A stretch of 64,000 bases of DNA from positions 930,001-994,000 of the forward strand of contig NZ_CP113949.1 of assembly GCF_026810445.1 (NCBI RefSeq), in the 5' to 3' direction. The number at the start of each line of letters is the position of its first letter. Positions within the stretch are counted from its first letter, which is position 1. The DNA is from Pseudomonas sp. BSw22131. Lineage in GTDB: Bacteria; Pseudomonadota; Gammaproteobacteria; Pseudomonadales; Pseudomonadaceae. The notes below the pieces were generated by a model that was not told where the DNA came from, did not search any database, and worked only from the letters and a program-made list of their open reading frames with translations. This document shows, piece after piece, positions 17,520 through 27,300 of this stretch. The translations under genes were made by a program, and so were the position numbers.

Positions 17520-18921
17520 TTACGAAGGCGAGTTCCCGACTGCTTTAAGTGTTTTGGTTATCGATGGTAAGTAAATAAATACAATTATAAATATCGCGAG
17601 TGCAATCAGGGCGATCTCGTAGGAGTAAACAGACATCCACGGGCCTTGTCGGTTGAAATAGTATTGCCAAGCAGTGCTTTGAAAGCTTAGAGACTGTGTT
17701 GTGGCAAGGGTAACCTGACTTTTAAGCAGCAGAGCAGGTGCTACAATCAGCGCGGAGGCTATAAGGCACCATACGCGCTGCGCGGTTGTCCAGTTGTAGA
17801 CACCTAGTAAGCATATTACAACTGGCAGAATGCCAATCCATTGTCTACTTTCTGCCCCAAAAATTAATAACGGGGTAAAGCTAATGAATATAATTTCGAG
17901 GCTTATGATGGATCGACAAGATGTGGATTTAAAAAGTATTGTGGCCAACACTACAAGGACTGCAGGCCCTAACCCTATAAAATGAGCTACGATCGGTTTA
18001 AGGGGAAGTGCAAGAGTTTGTGCGGTCATGAAGTTTAATAGTGGTGGGCCTTTGAAGCCAGTATCCCAATTTATACCCTTGAACATGATTAGCGCATTTA
18101 TCAAAAGTAGTAAGAGTGCGCCTACTAGCTTGGGGATGCTGATCGATGTCCAAGTGGATTTGGTCAGCAGGTATGAGCCCGCTCTCCAAAGTAAAAAAGC
18201 CATTAGCAAAAACGCCATTGAACCTGAGAGTAACTTCAATCCAATTAGAGCAGTCTCGCCTTCAAGGTTTTTACCTTGTTGCACGATGGACTCGTCTGGG
18301 ATTTCAAGAAATTTAGCTACAGCTATTTTGGCAAAGGCAGCGATTAGCAGCAGGAAGAGAAATATTCTGCCTAGCAAATTCGGTTTTTCTGTAACTATGG
18401 TCTTAGCGCATTGAGGTAAAATCGCCCGATATGGCATACAAAAATTTTTGATGATGATTGGCCCACAGCCAAATGCTCAAGCATGAAATAAATAAAGCTA
18501 TATGGTCGCTGAGGATTGGATAATATACAGGCATGACTAACAATGGCCAGCTAAACAGTAGCGTTAGCGCACATATGGTAGATCGGGCCTTAGAGGATGT
18601 AAGCGTTGTTAATGTATGATAGATCAGGATGACGGAGGATGTGGCCAGTAGGATATTGACTCCGATCTGGATATTTACCAGGTCGCCACCTTTAAATCCT
18701 AAAACGGAAAACAATATGAGCAGTGCGAATCCCGGAAGGCGTGTGACGTGATAAGGGTCGTTTTTTAGAAAAATCCCCTTTCCGATGTCTTCAATAACGC
18801 GTAAATAGCCGGCCCCGTCCCATCCAGCACCGTTGCCAACCGGTATGGTACCGCAGATAAGCATTGACGCAATGAGTATAAAAAATACGGTTATAGTAAG
18901 GTACCAGATCTGCCGGCTCAT
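17520..18921 (-). pseudogene. Polytopic membrane protein (possible GT-C/GtrC-like sugar transferase), frameshifted
   Basis: Two overlapping frames look like halves of one gene. The first (18921 down to 18403, 172 aa) has several membrane helices and an early GAGWDGAGYLRVIE segment with acidic residues in a first-loop position, then YHVTRLPGF, as in GT-C type transferases. The second (to 17520) adds about 300 aa with about eight helices. The switch lies at CAAAAATTTTTG (18439-18450), where removing one base joins them smoothly. As the last gene after gtrA-like, gtrB-like and amino-sugar genes, it would fit the integral membrane transferase that places the sugar on the O-antigen. Two separate coupled genes, or an assembly error, remain possible. 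The stretch is A+T-richer than its surroundings. Confidence 0.6.
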
Positions 18922-18965
18922 CCATTATCCTTGATTTCTTTGTGAATTGTCTTTGACAGGTCGCG

Positions 18966-19361
18966 TTATTGTTTTTGCATTTTTCCGAATGCTAATTTAC
19001 TCAATATAAATGTTATTGGAAGTGTAAAGGCAATGGCAGCAAGAGGGGCGAAAAGTTGGCTGACAAGCATTTTTTCTACCAAAAGCCAAATTATAATCAA
19101 GCTGCAGCAATATTGAATTAGGTAAATTAAGGGTGTGAATAGGATTGACTTTATTCCCCGGTGTGTCCGGAAAACAAAAAATCGGTTTAGAAAATATGCC
19201 AGCACTATCCCTAGTGCATATGAAATGGTGTAACTCACTTTGTACGTGGCAACGTTAAGCAATAAAATATACACGATGTATGTCAAGGCGGTGTTAAAGC
19301 CGCCAGACAGTAAAAACCTACTGAAGTCGAGCCGTGCGATGCACGAGTAAAGCTTATTCAT
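18966..19361 (-). CDS. GtrA family membrane protein (putative polyprenyl-phosphate sugar flippase)
   Basis: This 131-residue protein has four transmembrane helices and the GtrA signature: FLLSGGFNTALTYIVY at the start, SYALGIVLAYFLNRFFVF in helix two to the following loop, and a final helix. GtrA proteins are thought to flip undecaprenyl-phosphate-linked monosaccharides for O-antigen decoration. The gene follows the acetyltransferase/ketoisomerase gene and overlaps its end by 8 bases (TTG 19379 would overlap by 26). A GtrB-like transferase lies upstream, supporting a three-component Gtr-type system. Confidence 0.83.
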   Translation of the reverse strand: MNKLYSCIARLDFSRFLLSGGFNTALTYIVYILLLNVATYKVSYTISYALGIVLAYFLNRFFVFRTHRGIKSILFTPLIYLIQYCCSLIIIWLLVEKMLVSQLFAPLAAIAFTLPITFILSKLAFGKMQKQ

Positions 19362-20316
19362 GACTTTGTGGGGTGCCAATTATCGACCTGAATTCGTCGT
19401 AGTTACGAATGTAATCTTCAGAGTCATAGTAATGGGATGCAAATACCAGCAGCACTGCATCATGGGAGTAACGGTATTGAATGCCCCAAGTCATAGGCGG
19501 GAGGTGGATCCCTTTATTCGGTTTGTCGAGGATGAATTCCTCGCGGGTTTTACCGTCATCAGCGACAACATGCACCGAGCCCTTTACTGCGACCAGAAAT
19601 TGATGGCAGATCCGGTGAGCATGCTCTCCGCGCGTCTCAGCGGTAGGCACATCGTAGACGAGGAAATAGCGCTCTGATTTAAACGGAACGGTTCGCTCGA
19701 ATTCACCAGCGGACAGGCTGCCGCGAATGTCAGCGACTTCGGTCATCGTGTGTAGCGTGACGCCTTTGATTGAGGTCGCAACGATGCTTGGTTTGGCCTT
19801 GTCGGCCCTGGTTGCATCCTGCACAGCGCTGACCGGTTTAGCGTCAACATAACCGATGATTTTCGCTGGATTACCCACCACGATGGCGTTGGGCGGAATC
19901 GAGCGGGTTACAACCGCCCCTGCGCCGATCATTGCGTTTATGCCGATTGTAATACCCGGCAGAATCGTGCAATTGGCGCCAAGCGAGGCTCCTTTTCGGA
20001 TAATGGTTCGAGCAAAAGTTTGCGGATAAACTTTGCTGCGAGGGAACAGATCGTTGGTGAACGTTGCGTTGGGGCCAATGAAAACATCGTCCTCAATGGT
20101 AATGCCATCCCAGACCTGTACGCCACACTTGAGTGTGACGCGGTCGCCGATGATTACATCATTTTCAATGAAAACGTTGTCGCATATATTGCATTCGCTG
20201 CCTAGAGTGGCACCTGGCAGGACATGGGCGAAGGCCCATACGCGCGTGCCTTTACCAATTTTTTCCGATTCGCACAGCGCATGGCTGTGAACAAAAAAGT
20301 CCTTAGTTTTGCTCAT
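19354..20316 (-). CDS. Bifunctional dTDP-3-amino-3,6-dideoxyhexose N-acetyltransferase / 3,4-ketoisomerase (WxcM/FdtD-like)
   Basis: Residues about 1-180 form a left-handed beta-helix acetyltransferase (hexapeptide repeats, with IGKGTRVWAFAHV and the late GAGAVVTRSIPPNAIVVGNPAKIIGY). Residues about 195-320 form a cupin of the FdtA/QdtA/WxcM type with RGEHAHRICHQ and a C-terminal HYYDSEDYIRNYDEF. Such fusions (WxcM, FdtD) carry out the ketoisomerisation before, and the N-acetylation after, the transaminase step in dTDP-Fuc3NAc or dTDP-Qui3NAc synthesis. The transaminase is encoded two genes upstream. Start ATG 20316 has GGAGACAGGA directly before it. Which epimer is made cannot be told here. 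Confidence 0.86.
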   Translation of the reverse strand: MSKTKDFFVHSHALCESEKIGKGTRVWAFAHVLPGATLGSECNICDNVFIENDVIIGDRVTLKCGVQVWDGITIEDDVFIGPNATFTNDLFPRSKVYPQTFARTIIRKGASLGANCTILPGITIGINAMIGAGAVVTRSIPPNAIVVGNPAKIIGYVDAKPVSAVQDATRADKAKPSIVATSIKGVTLHTMTEVADIRGSLSAGEFERTVPFKSERYFLVYDVPTAETRGEHAHRICHQFLVAVKGSVHVVADDGKTREEFILDKPNKGIHLPPMTWGIQYRYSHDAVLLVFASHYYDSEDYIRNYDEFRSIIGTPQSHE

Positions 20317-21247
20317 TCCTGTCTCCAAAATCTTCGACCCGCATTGGAATTGCCAATGGCCGGTTTTTTGTATTCTCGTAAGTGCGCCAAGCGTATGAGC
20401 CTACGATGCCCAGCCCCAGGAGATTCAAGCAGCCCAAGAAGGTTATCGTCAGCATGATCATTGCGTAGCCTGGCACTTCAATCATGCCGTTGAGCTTCGC
20501 TATCAAAGTGACTAAAGCGAATACTGCAGCGAGTACAGAGCCAAAGGCGCCCACTCGGGTCAGCAGTCTGATGGGCAAGTCAGTGAATGAGAAGACACTG
20601 TCCATAAGATAATTGATCTTTTTACGCAGGGTCCATGCCGATTTGCCGTGAACTCGTTCCTGACGGGTGTAGGTCACAATCTCCCTGCGATACCCCAGCC
20701 AGAATATTTGTGCGATCAACGAGCTATGCCGCTCATCCAGCGTGAGTAATGTGTCCCTGAACGCCTTGTTGCAGGCAAACATATCCACGCCACCCGGAGG
20801 GATTTCTGGGATCACATACCGGCGGTAAAGACCCCAGAATATTCTTGAGGCTGTGCGCGTGGCCCAAGGGTCCTCGCGACCCTCCCTGACACCCACCACG
20901 ACGTCTACTTCCTGACGCAGCAGGACGCGATTCATCTCAAGCACCAGTTCAGGTGGTTCTTGCAAATCCGCCGCCATCACCGCAAATCGGTCGCCGCTTC
21001 CGTTCTGCAGGCCGGTACGGATCGCCATGAACGATCCGAAGTTTCTCGACAGGAGAATCAACTTGGAAAGGAAGGGCTGCGAGGGCAGCTTTTCCCTAAG
21101 GATCTCGTAACAGCGGTCCGGGCTGCCGTCCACAACGAACACAACTTCGAGGTCGTTGTCCAGTTGAGTATTCAAGCCTGCGAGGGCCAATAGCAAATCC
21201 GGGACGTTGCCCTCGTTGCGATATACCGGGATGACCAACGTCAGCAA
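20303..21247 (-). CDS. GtrB-like family 2 glycosyltransferase (polyprenyl-phosphate sugar synthase)
   Basis: The N-terminal GT2 domain shows LVIPVYRNEGNV, the VVDGSPD loop and AADLQEPPE. Two transmembrane helices follow near residues 230-290, and a conserved TYENTKNRP tail lies beyond the second helix. This is the DPM1/GtrB architecture: a sugar is moved from a nucleotide to undecaprenyl phosphate on the inner leaflet. It starts at TTG 21247, two bases after the transaminase stop, with AGGGGA upstream. The neighbours suggest the sugar is the 3-acetamido-3,6-dideoxyhexose made by this operon. Confidence 0.85.
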   Translation of the reverse strand: MLTLVIPVYRNEGNVPDLLLALAGLNTQLDNDLEVVFVVDGSPDRCYEILREKLPSQPFLSKLILLSRNFGSFMAIRTGLQNGSGDRFAVMAADLQEPPELVLEMNRVLLRQEVDVVVGVREGREDPWATRTASRIFWGLYRRYVIPEIPPGGVDMFACNKAFRDTLLTLDERHSSLIAQIFWLGYRREIVTYTRQERVHGKSAWTLRKKINYLMDSVFSFTDLPIRLLTRVGAFGSVLAAVFALVTLIAKLNGMIEVPGYAMIMLTITFLGCLNLLGLGIVGSYAWRTYENTKNRPLAIPMRVEDFGDRNEQN

Positions 21248-21249
21248 GA

Positions 21250-22350
21250 TTATTTCCCCTCGGTGAAGTAAGCAGTGACCGCTTCAATCACGCGATCGAC
21301 TTCTTGGTCGGTCAAACCAGGGTAGCAAGGCAGAGAAATAACTTTCTCACATGTTTGCTCAGTCTCTTCAAGCGAGGCTACTTGGTCAACGGCGTAAGCA
21401 GGTTGTTTGTGATCTGCAATTGGATAGTGGATGTCCGTGTTAACCATTTTTTCTTTGAGCGCTGCAGCAAACGCGGCTCGGTCTTTGACGCGTACGACGT
21501 AAAGGTGAGCAACGTAATCTTCGTCCGTGGAGGATGGGAGTTGCATGTCCAGTGTAGCGAAGGCGTCGCTGTAGCGCTTGGCGATGGAGCGACGTTGTTC
21601 GTTCCATGCGTCCAGGTGAGGCAGTTTCACGCGCAGGATCGCGGCCTGCATTTCGTCCAGGCGGCTATTACGGCCGCCGGGGATCGATACCTGATATTTT
21701 TGCGTCCAGCCATATTGGCGCAATTGGCGAATACGCTTAGCCAGTTGATCGTCGTCAGTGATAATCGCGCCGCCGTCACCCAACGCACCGAGATTCTTTG
21801 TCGGATAGAAGCTGAAACAGGCGATAGTGCCGAAGCTTCCGCATTGCTTACCATTGCGGCGGGCGCCGTGAGACTGAGCGCAGTCTTCCAGCACAGGAAC
21901 ACCGGCAGCTGATGCAATGCGCACGATTTCTTCGATGTTTGCCAGTTGGCCATACAGGTGCGTGACAATTACGGCGGAAGGCTTGGTTTCGATGACCGCG
22001 GCAAGTGCTTTTGGACAGATCGTCAGGCTGACGGGATCGATATCGATATAAAACGGTTTGGCCCCCACCGCGTGAATAGCCGTGCTGCCATAGAAGCCTG
22101 CGTTGGCAACCGCGATGACGCTATCGCCACTTCCTACGCTCAACCCCTTGAGTGCCAGCTCAAGGGCATCCGAGCCGTTGGCCACGCTGATGCAGTGATT
22201 CACGCCCACGTATTTTGCAAACTCTTCCTCAAACAGCTTCACCTCGTTACCCAGAACGTACCAGTGGCTGTCCAGGACGGCTTTCAATGGCGTGACGAAG
22301 TCGAGACCGGCATTAGCTTTGACTGCGGAGAAAAGAACGATGTTTTCCAT
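21250..22350 (-). CDS. DegT/DnrJ/EryC1 aminotransferase, dTDP-3-keto-6-deoxyhexose transaminase (FdtB/QdtB/WxcK-like)
   Basis: This PLP-dependent sugar aminotransferase has ANGSDALELAL near the N-terminus, EDCAQSHGA, the internal-aldimine Lys in CFSFYPTKNLGALGDGG, and SRLDEMQAAILRVKL. Family members add an amino group from glutamate to a keto-sugar nucleotide. Pairing with the ketoisomerase/acetyltransferase two genes downstream points to C-3 amination of dTDP-3-keto-6-deoxyhexose. The ATG at 22350 (MENIVLF) with GGA upstream is preferred over the open frame's earlier start. The gene lies 14 bases after the upstream stop. Confidence 0.87.
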   Translation of the reverse strand: MENIVLFSAVKANAGLDFVTPLKAVLDSHWYVLGNEVKLFEEEFAKYVGVNHCISVANGSDALELALKGLSVGSGDSVIAVANAGFYGSTAIHAVGAKPFYIDIDPVSLTICPKALAAVIETKPSAVIVTHLYGQLANIEEIVRIASAAGVPVLEDCAQSHGARRNGKQCGSFGTIACFSFYPTKNLGALGDGGAIITDDDQLAKRIRQLRQYGWTQKYQVSIPGGRNSRLDEMQAAILRVKLPHLDAWNEQRRSIAKRYSDAFATLDMQLPSSTDEDYVAHLYVVRVKDRAAFAAALKEKMVNTDIHYPIADHKQPAYAVDQVASLEETEQTCEKVISLPCYPGLTDQEVDRVIEAVTAYFTEGK

Positions 22351-22364
22351 AAAAATTCCAAGAA

Positions 22365-22991
22365 TCACTGAGCGGAATGATCGGCTTTTTCGCAAACGCT
22401 TGGCATTGCGAAGAGCTTCAGGGATGAGGTCAGGGTGTAAAGCGTTAACTTACAACCTCGCGAGTTGCTTTGGCTAATGATTTGCCCCGAATATCCTGTG
22501 CGCGCGGCCTTCGGATTATTCAGTGCTTTGGCGACATCGGGTCGTTGCTCCGTAACCGTCAGTGCGCCAATGACTTTTCCATCTTCAACGGCAATGATGA
22601 ATTCGGGACTGCCGGCATTCTCAGGGACGTAAGTCCACCCTGTTATTTTCAAGCCGGAGCCGACCATGGTTACTTCGTCAATATTACCTGACGCGACAGT
22701 ATCTGCGATAAGCTGCACAGAGAGGTAAGGAGTAGCACTTAGAGGGATAGACATCCTGCTGACTAAGTCATCTTTGCCGAGCATAATTGTAGCTTTGTCT
22801 TTTGGACTGGTCGCTTGAGCGAGGCCCTGTTGTATGGCCGCGCCGATCACTGATTTGTGCAAATTGCCATACGTTGTGGTGTTAGCTTCCCATGTCGAGA
22901 GGTTGCTCAATACCATAAATATCACCAACAACAGCAAGGTTATGCAAATCCTTCTGTTGATCTTCGATGCCTTAGGTTCAGTAGCAATCAT
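22365..22991 (-). CDS. Unrecognised single-span periplasmic protein coupled to the DUF2142 gene
   Basis: This 208-residue protein was not recognised. One hydrophobic segment (residues about 13-33) suggests an inner-membrane anchor with the rest in the periplasm. The soluble part is mixed alpha/beta. It contains LKITGWTYVPENAG and an ARTGYSGQI segment reminiscent of beta-sandwich domains attached to polytopic sugar transferases. Its ATG overlaps the stop of the DUF2142 gene (ATGA) and has GAGGAG upstream, so the two proteins are probably made together and may form a complex. Confidence 0.6.
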   Translation of the reverse strand: MIATEPKASKINRRICITLLLLVIFMVLSNLSTWEANTTTYGNLHKSVIGAAIQQGLAQATSPKDKATIMLGKDDLVSRMSIPLSATPYLSVQLIADTVASGNIDEVTMVGSGLKITGWTYVPENAGSPEFIIAVEDGKVIGALTVTEQRPDVAKALNNPKAARTGYSGQIISQSNSRGCKLTLYTLTSSLKLFAMPSVCEKADHSAQ

Positions 22992-24253
22992 CTGACACTC
23001 CTCTGAATGAATCGCTTAGCAGTCAGGGACAGCAACAGCCCTAGAAAGGGGATAGTGACGAAGAGGTATCTCCCCTGCGGCTGAGGAAGTGAGTTCTGGG
23101 AAGCTATGAGACTCATCAGCGTGATGGACGGATAAAGCGCGATGATCATCACAAGAGGTAAACCGTATTGCAGCGCAATATCCAGTTTGCGCTCAGATCT
23201 ATCGATCGGTTTCATCTGATAAAGCGCAATTAAAGCGATGCTTATCAAAATGAAAGCAGACGCTAGGTAATAGCTATTCGGGATAAAAATATTCATCCAG
23301 CCGGTCACTGAGAAGTAGCTTTTGAGCGTCAGATTAAGCCAGGGAAACACAGTTTCCGTATTTAAAAAATGGTCGCCGCACAACAAATAACAGGTGCCAT
23401 ATCCTGCAGCCGGATTTAGCTTATGCATATTGACGAAGTCGATCTGCCCCGATACTCCAGATATCTCGCCATACTTTGTATAGACAAGCAGCAGCATAGG
23501 GAGCGAGACAACTAAAGAGACAACGATGGCAGTAGGTGCATGCTTGAAAAGTTGTGTATTTTTGAACGCGCGGTTTGCCGCCAGCAGGGTAAATGCAAAT
23601 ACTAGGGCAGGGATGAAGTAGAGTTTGGCCATGAACATCAAGCCTAACGCCATCCCGAGGTAGAGAGCGCGTTTTCTTGTTGGCGAATTTAGAAAGCTTA
23701 CGAGCGTGCTAATCAGTAAAGCGATACTTGCAAGACCATAAGCATCACTGTTGAGGTAGGAGAATACGAAGGTCACTTGCGGGATCAGCGCCACAACCAG
23801 CGCTATTAGCGCTGACATGAGGACCGGCAATCCCGTCGAGCGAGAGGTCCGGAATAACGCGCATATGAATACGCACCCCAAAATCCAGTTAAAACTTCTG
23901 GCGGCCATATAAATCATGTCCGCGGGAAGAATCCAACTACCAACATAGGTTGTTATAAGTGCGCCAGCGATGTGCGGGAATGGAAGCCCGTGGTACCAAA
24001 AATCACCCTTTTGCCATGTATGCCCAGATATCGGTCCAAGCAAAGCTTCATGAGGTTCTGAGGCGAGGGGAAGCGTATGGAACGCTTTTAAATACTCCAG
24101 CAGGAAAAAGTGGGTTGATTCGTCTGGTGCACCGTTGAAGGCGATTCCTATCGACCAAAGTGCAACAACACAAAAGTAGAACGCTGCCAGCAAAAGCTGG
24201 CAGCGAAAGTTGGATAGACCTGTAGAGCTACAGGTAGGGTGTTCATTCAGCAC
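22988..24253 (-). CDS. DUF2142 family polytopic membrane protein (putative GT-C-type transferase)
   Basis: This 421-residue protein has about ten to eleven transmembrane helices. The first extracytoplasmic loop carries APDESTHFF, the acidic PDE-x-x-H signature of DUF2142 proteins, which resemble GT-C glycosyltransferases using lipid-linked sugars. A late PQGRYLF also fits. It lies 51 bases after the methyltransferase/GT2 gene and is coupled to the 208-residue protein. It is a second candidate, besides the frameshifted gene at 17.5-18.9 kb, for transferring a flipped sugar to the glycan. Start is GTG. Confidence 0.75.
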   Translation of the reverse strand: MLNEHPTCSSTGLSNFRCQLLLAAFYFCVVALWSIGIAFNGAPDESTHFFLLEYLKAFHTLPLASEPHEALLGPISGHTWQKGDFWYHGLPFPHIAGALITTYVGSWILPADMIYMAARSFNWILGCVFICALFRTSRSTGLPVLMSALIALVVALIPQVTFVFSYLNSDAYGLASIALLISTLVSFLNSPTRKRALYLGMALGLMFMAKLYFIPALVFAFTLLAANRAFKNTQLFKHAPTAIVVSLVVSLPMLLLVYTKYGEISGVSGQIDFVNMHKLNPAAGYGTCYLLCGDHFLNTETVFPWLNLTLKSYFSVTGWMNIFIPNSYYLASAFILISIALIALYQMKPIDRSERKLDIALQYGLPLVMIIALYPSITLMSLIASQNSLPQPQGRYLFVTIPFLGLLLSLTAKRFIQRSVR

Positions 24254-24304
24254 TATCTGGCCCCTGATTTAATTTTAAGACAGCCTCTCAACCGACCAGC
24301 CCGT

Positions 24305-27300
24305 TTATATCTTGACTCTTGGTGGCCATGCCAAGCCAAAGTCTTCGTGGTCCAGAGTCAGATTAGGATTGTAGGTATAGTCTTCCTGAATCGTTGGCCA
24401 GCGCGCCTGAATATGGAGGACTTCTTTAGAAAAACGCGCTTTTTTCTCAGGGGTATCCTCAAGGCCACGTGTTGCCGATTCGTGGTGATAGAGCTCAGAG
24501 AAAGGCGTCCAGACATTGATGTAGCCTGCCTCTTGCACCCTTAAGCAGAAGTCGACGTCGTTGAATGCGATCTTGAGATTCTCTTCATCCAGGCCGTTGA
24601 CCTGCTCAAAGATGGACTTCTTGATGATCAGACATGCTGCCGTAACTGCCGAGAACTCTTGAATCAATGCAGCTCGGCAGAAATAACCAAAGTCGCCCTT
24701 GGGCAGATATTTGTGAGAGTGACCTGCCACCCCGCCTACGCCTACTACCACCCCGCCATGCTGCAGACGATCGTCCGGGTACCAGAGGCGCGCACCGACT
24801 GCTCCAACATTTGGCTGCAGAGCGATAGAGACCATCTCCTCAAGCCACTCAGGTGTGATCACTTCAATGTCGTTATTGATCAAGCCAATCAATTCACCGC
24901 GAGCAAGCTTGACCGCGCTGTTGTTCAGGGCTGAGTAGTTGAACGGTCCGTCGTCGCGCATTACTCTGATGTTGTCCTGCTGAGCGAGTTGTTCAAAATA
25001 TTCGAGAGACACCGGATCATCAGATCCGTTGTCGATCAGGATGATTTCGTAATTTTTGTAGGTGGTCAGATTCTCAATGCTGTCGATGCACTGCTTCACC
25101 AACCCGTGAGCGTTACGGGTTGGGATGATCAGAGAAACCAGCGGGGGAGTGGTAGGGCGTGCATAGTGGACGCGATACATACCCATGGGGAGCAACTCAG
25201 TGCTACCGATCTCGCCTTTGCGGTGCAAATGTTCATCAAGCGCTTTGATGCCGGCCAACGCTGCGTAAGGCTTCTCTTGCCCTGCCATTGCGGTACTGCC
25301 GGAGTGTATGCGCCAGTGGTAAAGGACGCGTGGGATATGCACGATCTGGTTACGGTTCAGCTTTTCAGTGCATCGCAGCGCGAGATCGTAATCTTGCGCG
25401 CCTTCAAAGCCTACCCGGAACCCTCCGACTTCTTTAACGAGATCTCGGCGGTATACGCCAAGGTGGCAGACCATATTCTGGGAGCGGAACAGAAACTCGT
25501 TCCAATCCGATTTGAAGTAAGGCGAAGTACGCTTGCCAGCAGTATCGATCTTGTCTTCGTCAGAGTAGATGACTCCGACATCTGGATTGTCGTGAATAGC
25601 ACGCGCTACCCAGTAAAGCGCATTCTCTGGCAACAGGTCATCGTTATCCATCAGCGCCAGGAACTCACCAGAGGCCAACTCCAGAGCGGAGTTGCTGGCA
25701 TTGGAAATATGGCCGTTCTCTGTACGGAACATAACCTTGAAGCGCCGATCTTGCTTGGCGAGGGACTTGAGGTATGCGATGACGTCTGCATCCGTAGACG
25801 CATCATCAGCGATACAAAGCTCCCAGTTTTTATAGAGCTGAGATTTGACGCTATCCACAGCCTCGCGCAACAGATCGAGTGGTGGGTTGTAGACGGGCAT
25901 TATTATCGAAATGATTGGTTTGGTTTTCCACTTTGTGATTTCTTCGCTGATCTTCCAACGGCCATTATCATCAAGGGTGTCGTAGTATTTCACCCAAGTG
26001 GCGTAGTCGTGGCGGTCCAAGACTTCGCGCGTTTCCTGGCCCACGAAAGCGAAGTTGCTAGCCCCGGCCATCCAGTTAACGCGTGCGACCAAACCCGCAG
26101 TGCCCTGTAAGCGCCAAACTGCGATGGCTTTACGAATGGTGTTTTTGAGTCCGCCGCCGCGACGAATAACGGACCGCAGCAATCTCCAGGCTTTCTTGCT
26201 GCGCCCAGCTAGACGCGCAGCCTTGCGAGCGGGAGCGGTTGCTTTCCAGCTTGACGAGGCCTGCATCGCGATAATTTGTAAGTTCAGATTATGGATGTGT
26301 GTGTCTTTCTGTACCTGCTGGATCCGCAACATCTCTTCCAGATTACGGACGTGGGTATCCTTCTCCATTAGCGACTCTTGCCATCTGGCGAGCGTAGCCT
26401 GGAGCGCTTCATTTTTGAGGTCCAGCTTGCTTTGCAATTCGGAGTTGGGACTTTTGAGTCCAGATTCATTCAGCACGTTGATCTCATGAGCCAGTTGCTC
26501 TTCCGTGAATAATGTGAGGCTTACTTCCAGCTCAAGCAGGTCAGCGCCACTAAGCGTGTTGGCATCTAAAGGAATCAACACGCTAGGGTCGTCACTCAGC
26601 GCTAGATAAAGCGTGTTGTGATCGGCTCGGGATATCCGCATTGCGGAGGCACTGACAAGCGGGTGATTGATGTCATCATGCCACTCCCAGACCGTTTCGG
26701 AGCCAGAGCATACCTTGATGTCCTCAATCGAAAAGCTTTGGCGATGATTGACCGGATCAAATCGAAGCGTCAGTCCCGAAGCTAGAGCCTCCGGCAGCGT
26801 AAATCTAACGATCTGGTGCCCGTCAGTGACTGCTTGATGTAGGGCAGACTCCTCAGAAAAATTGCCGTATTCATTGCTTATGTAAAGCGTGGCACTCCTC
26901 GAAGCCTGCGTTACGACGCCCAGTTTATGGATCTTGGCTTCCGGAGCCCAGTTCAAGAACTGATCTGCGTCAGCCCCTGTAACTTTTTCTTGGAAGGCTG
27001 CTTCAGTAGCGATGTAACGTGTCAGGTCGTCGGCGCTGATATCCATGCCAGCGCTTGCTAAAAGCTGCGTAACGAACTCCTGTCGACTCACTGACGAACT
27101 ACTCGGAGAGAACGGGTTCGCGGCGGCCATGAGCAGCAGCAGTCCACGCATCATAAGGTGGCCGAGCTCAACGCCCTCCTTCATTTCCCATTCGACATCG
27201 ATGAGTTGTGGGACATCGTTGGAGTCGATAACGATATTTTGGGGAACTGCGTCGATGTAACGGCCTGGAAGCACGGAGTTGACCGACGTCAGCTGGACAT

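Noticed and set aside
24989-26110. Open frame opposite the GT2 domains of the 1430-aa protein
   Set aside because: It has no family resemblance and lies wholly within a well-supported gene.
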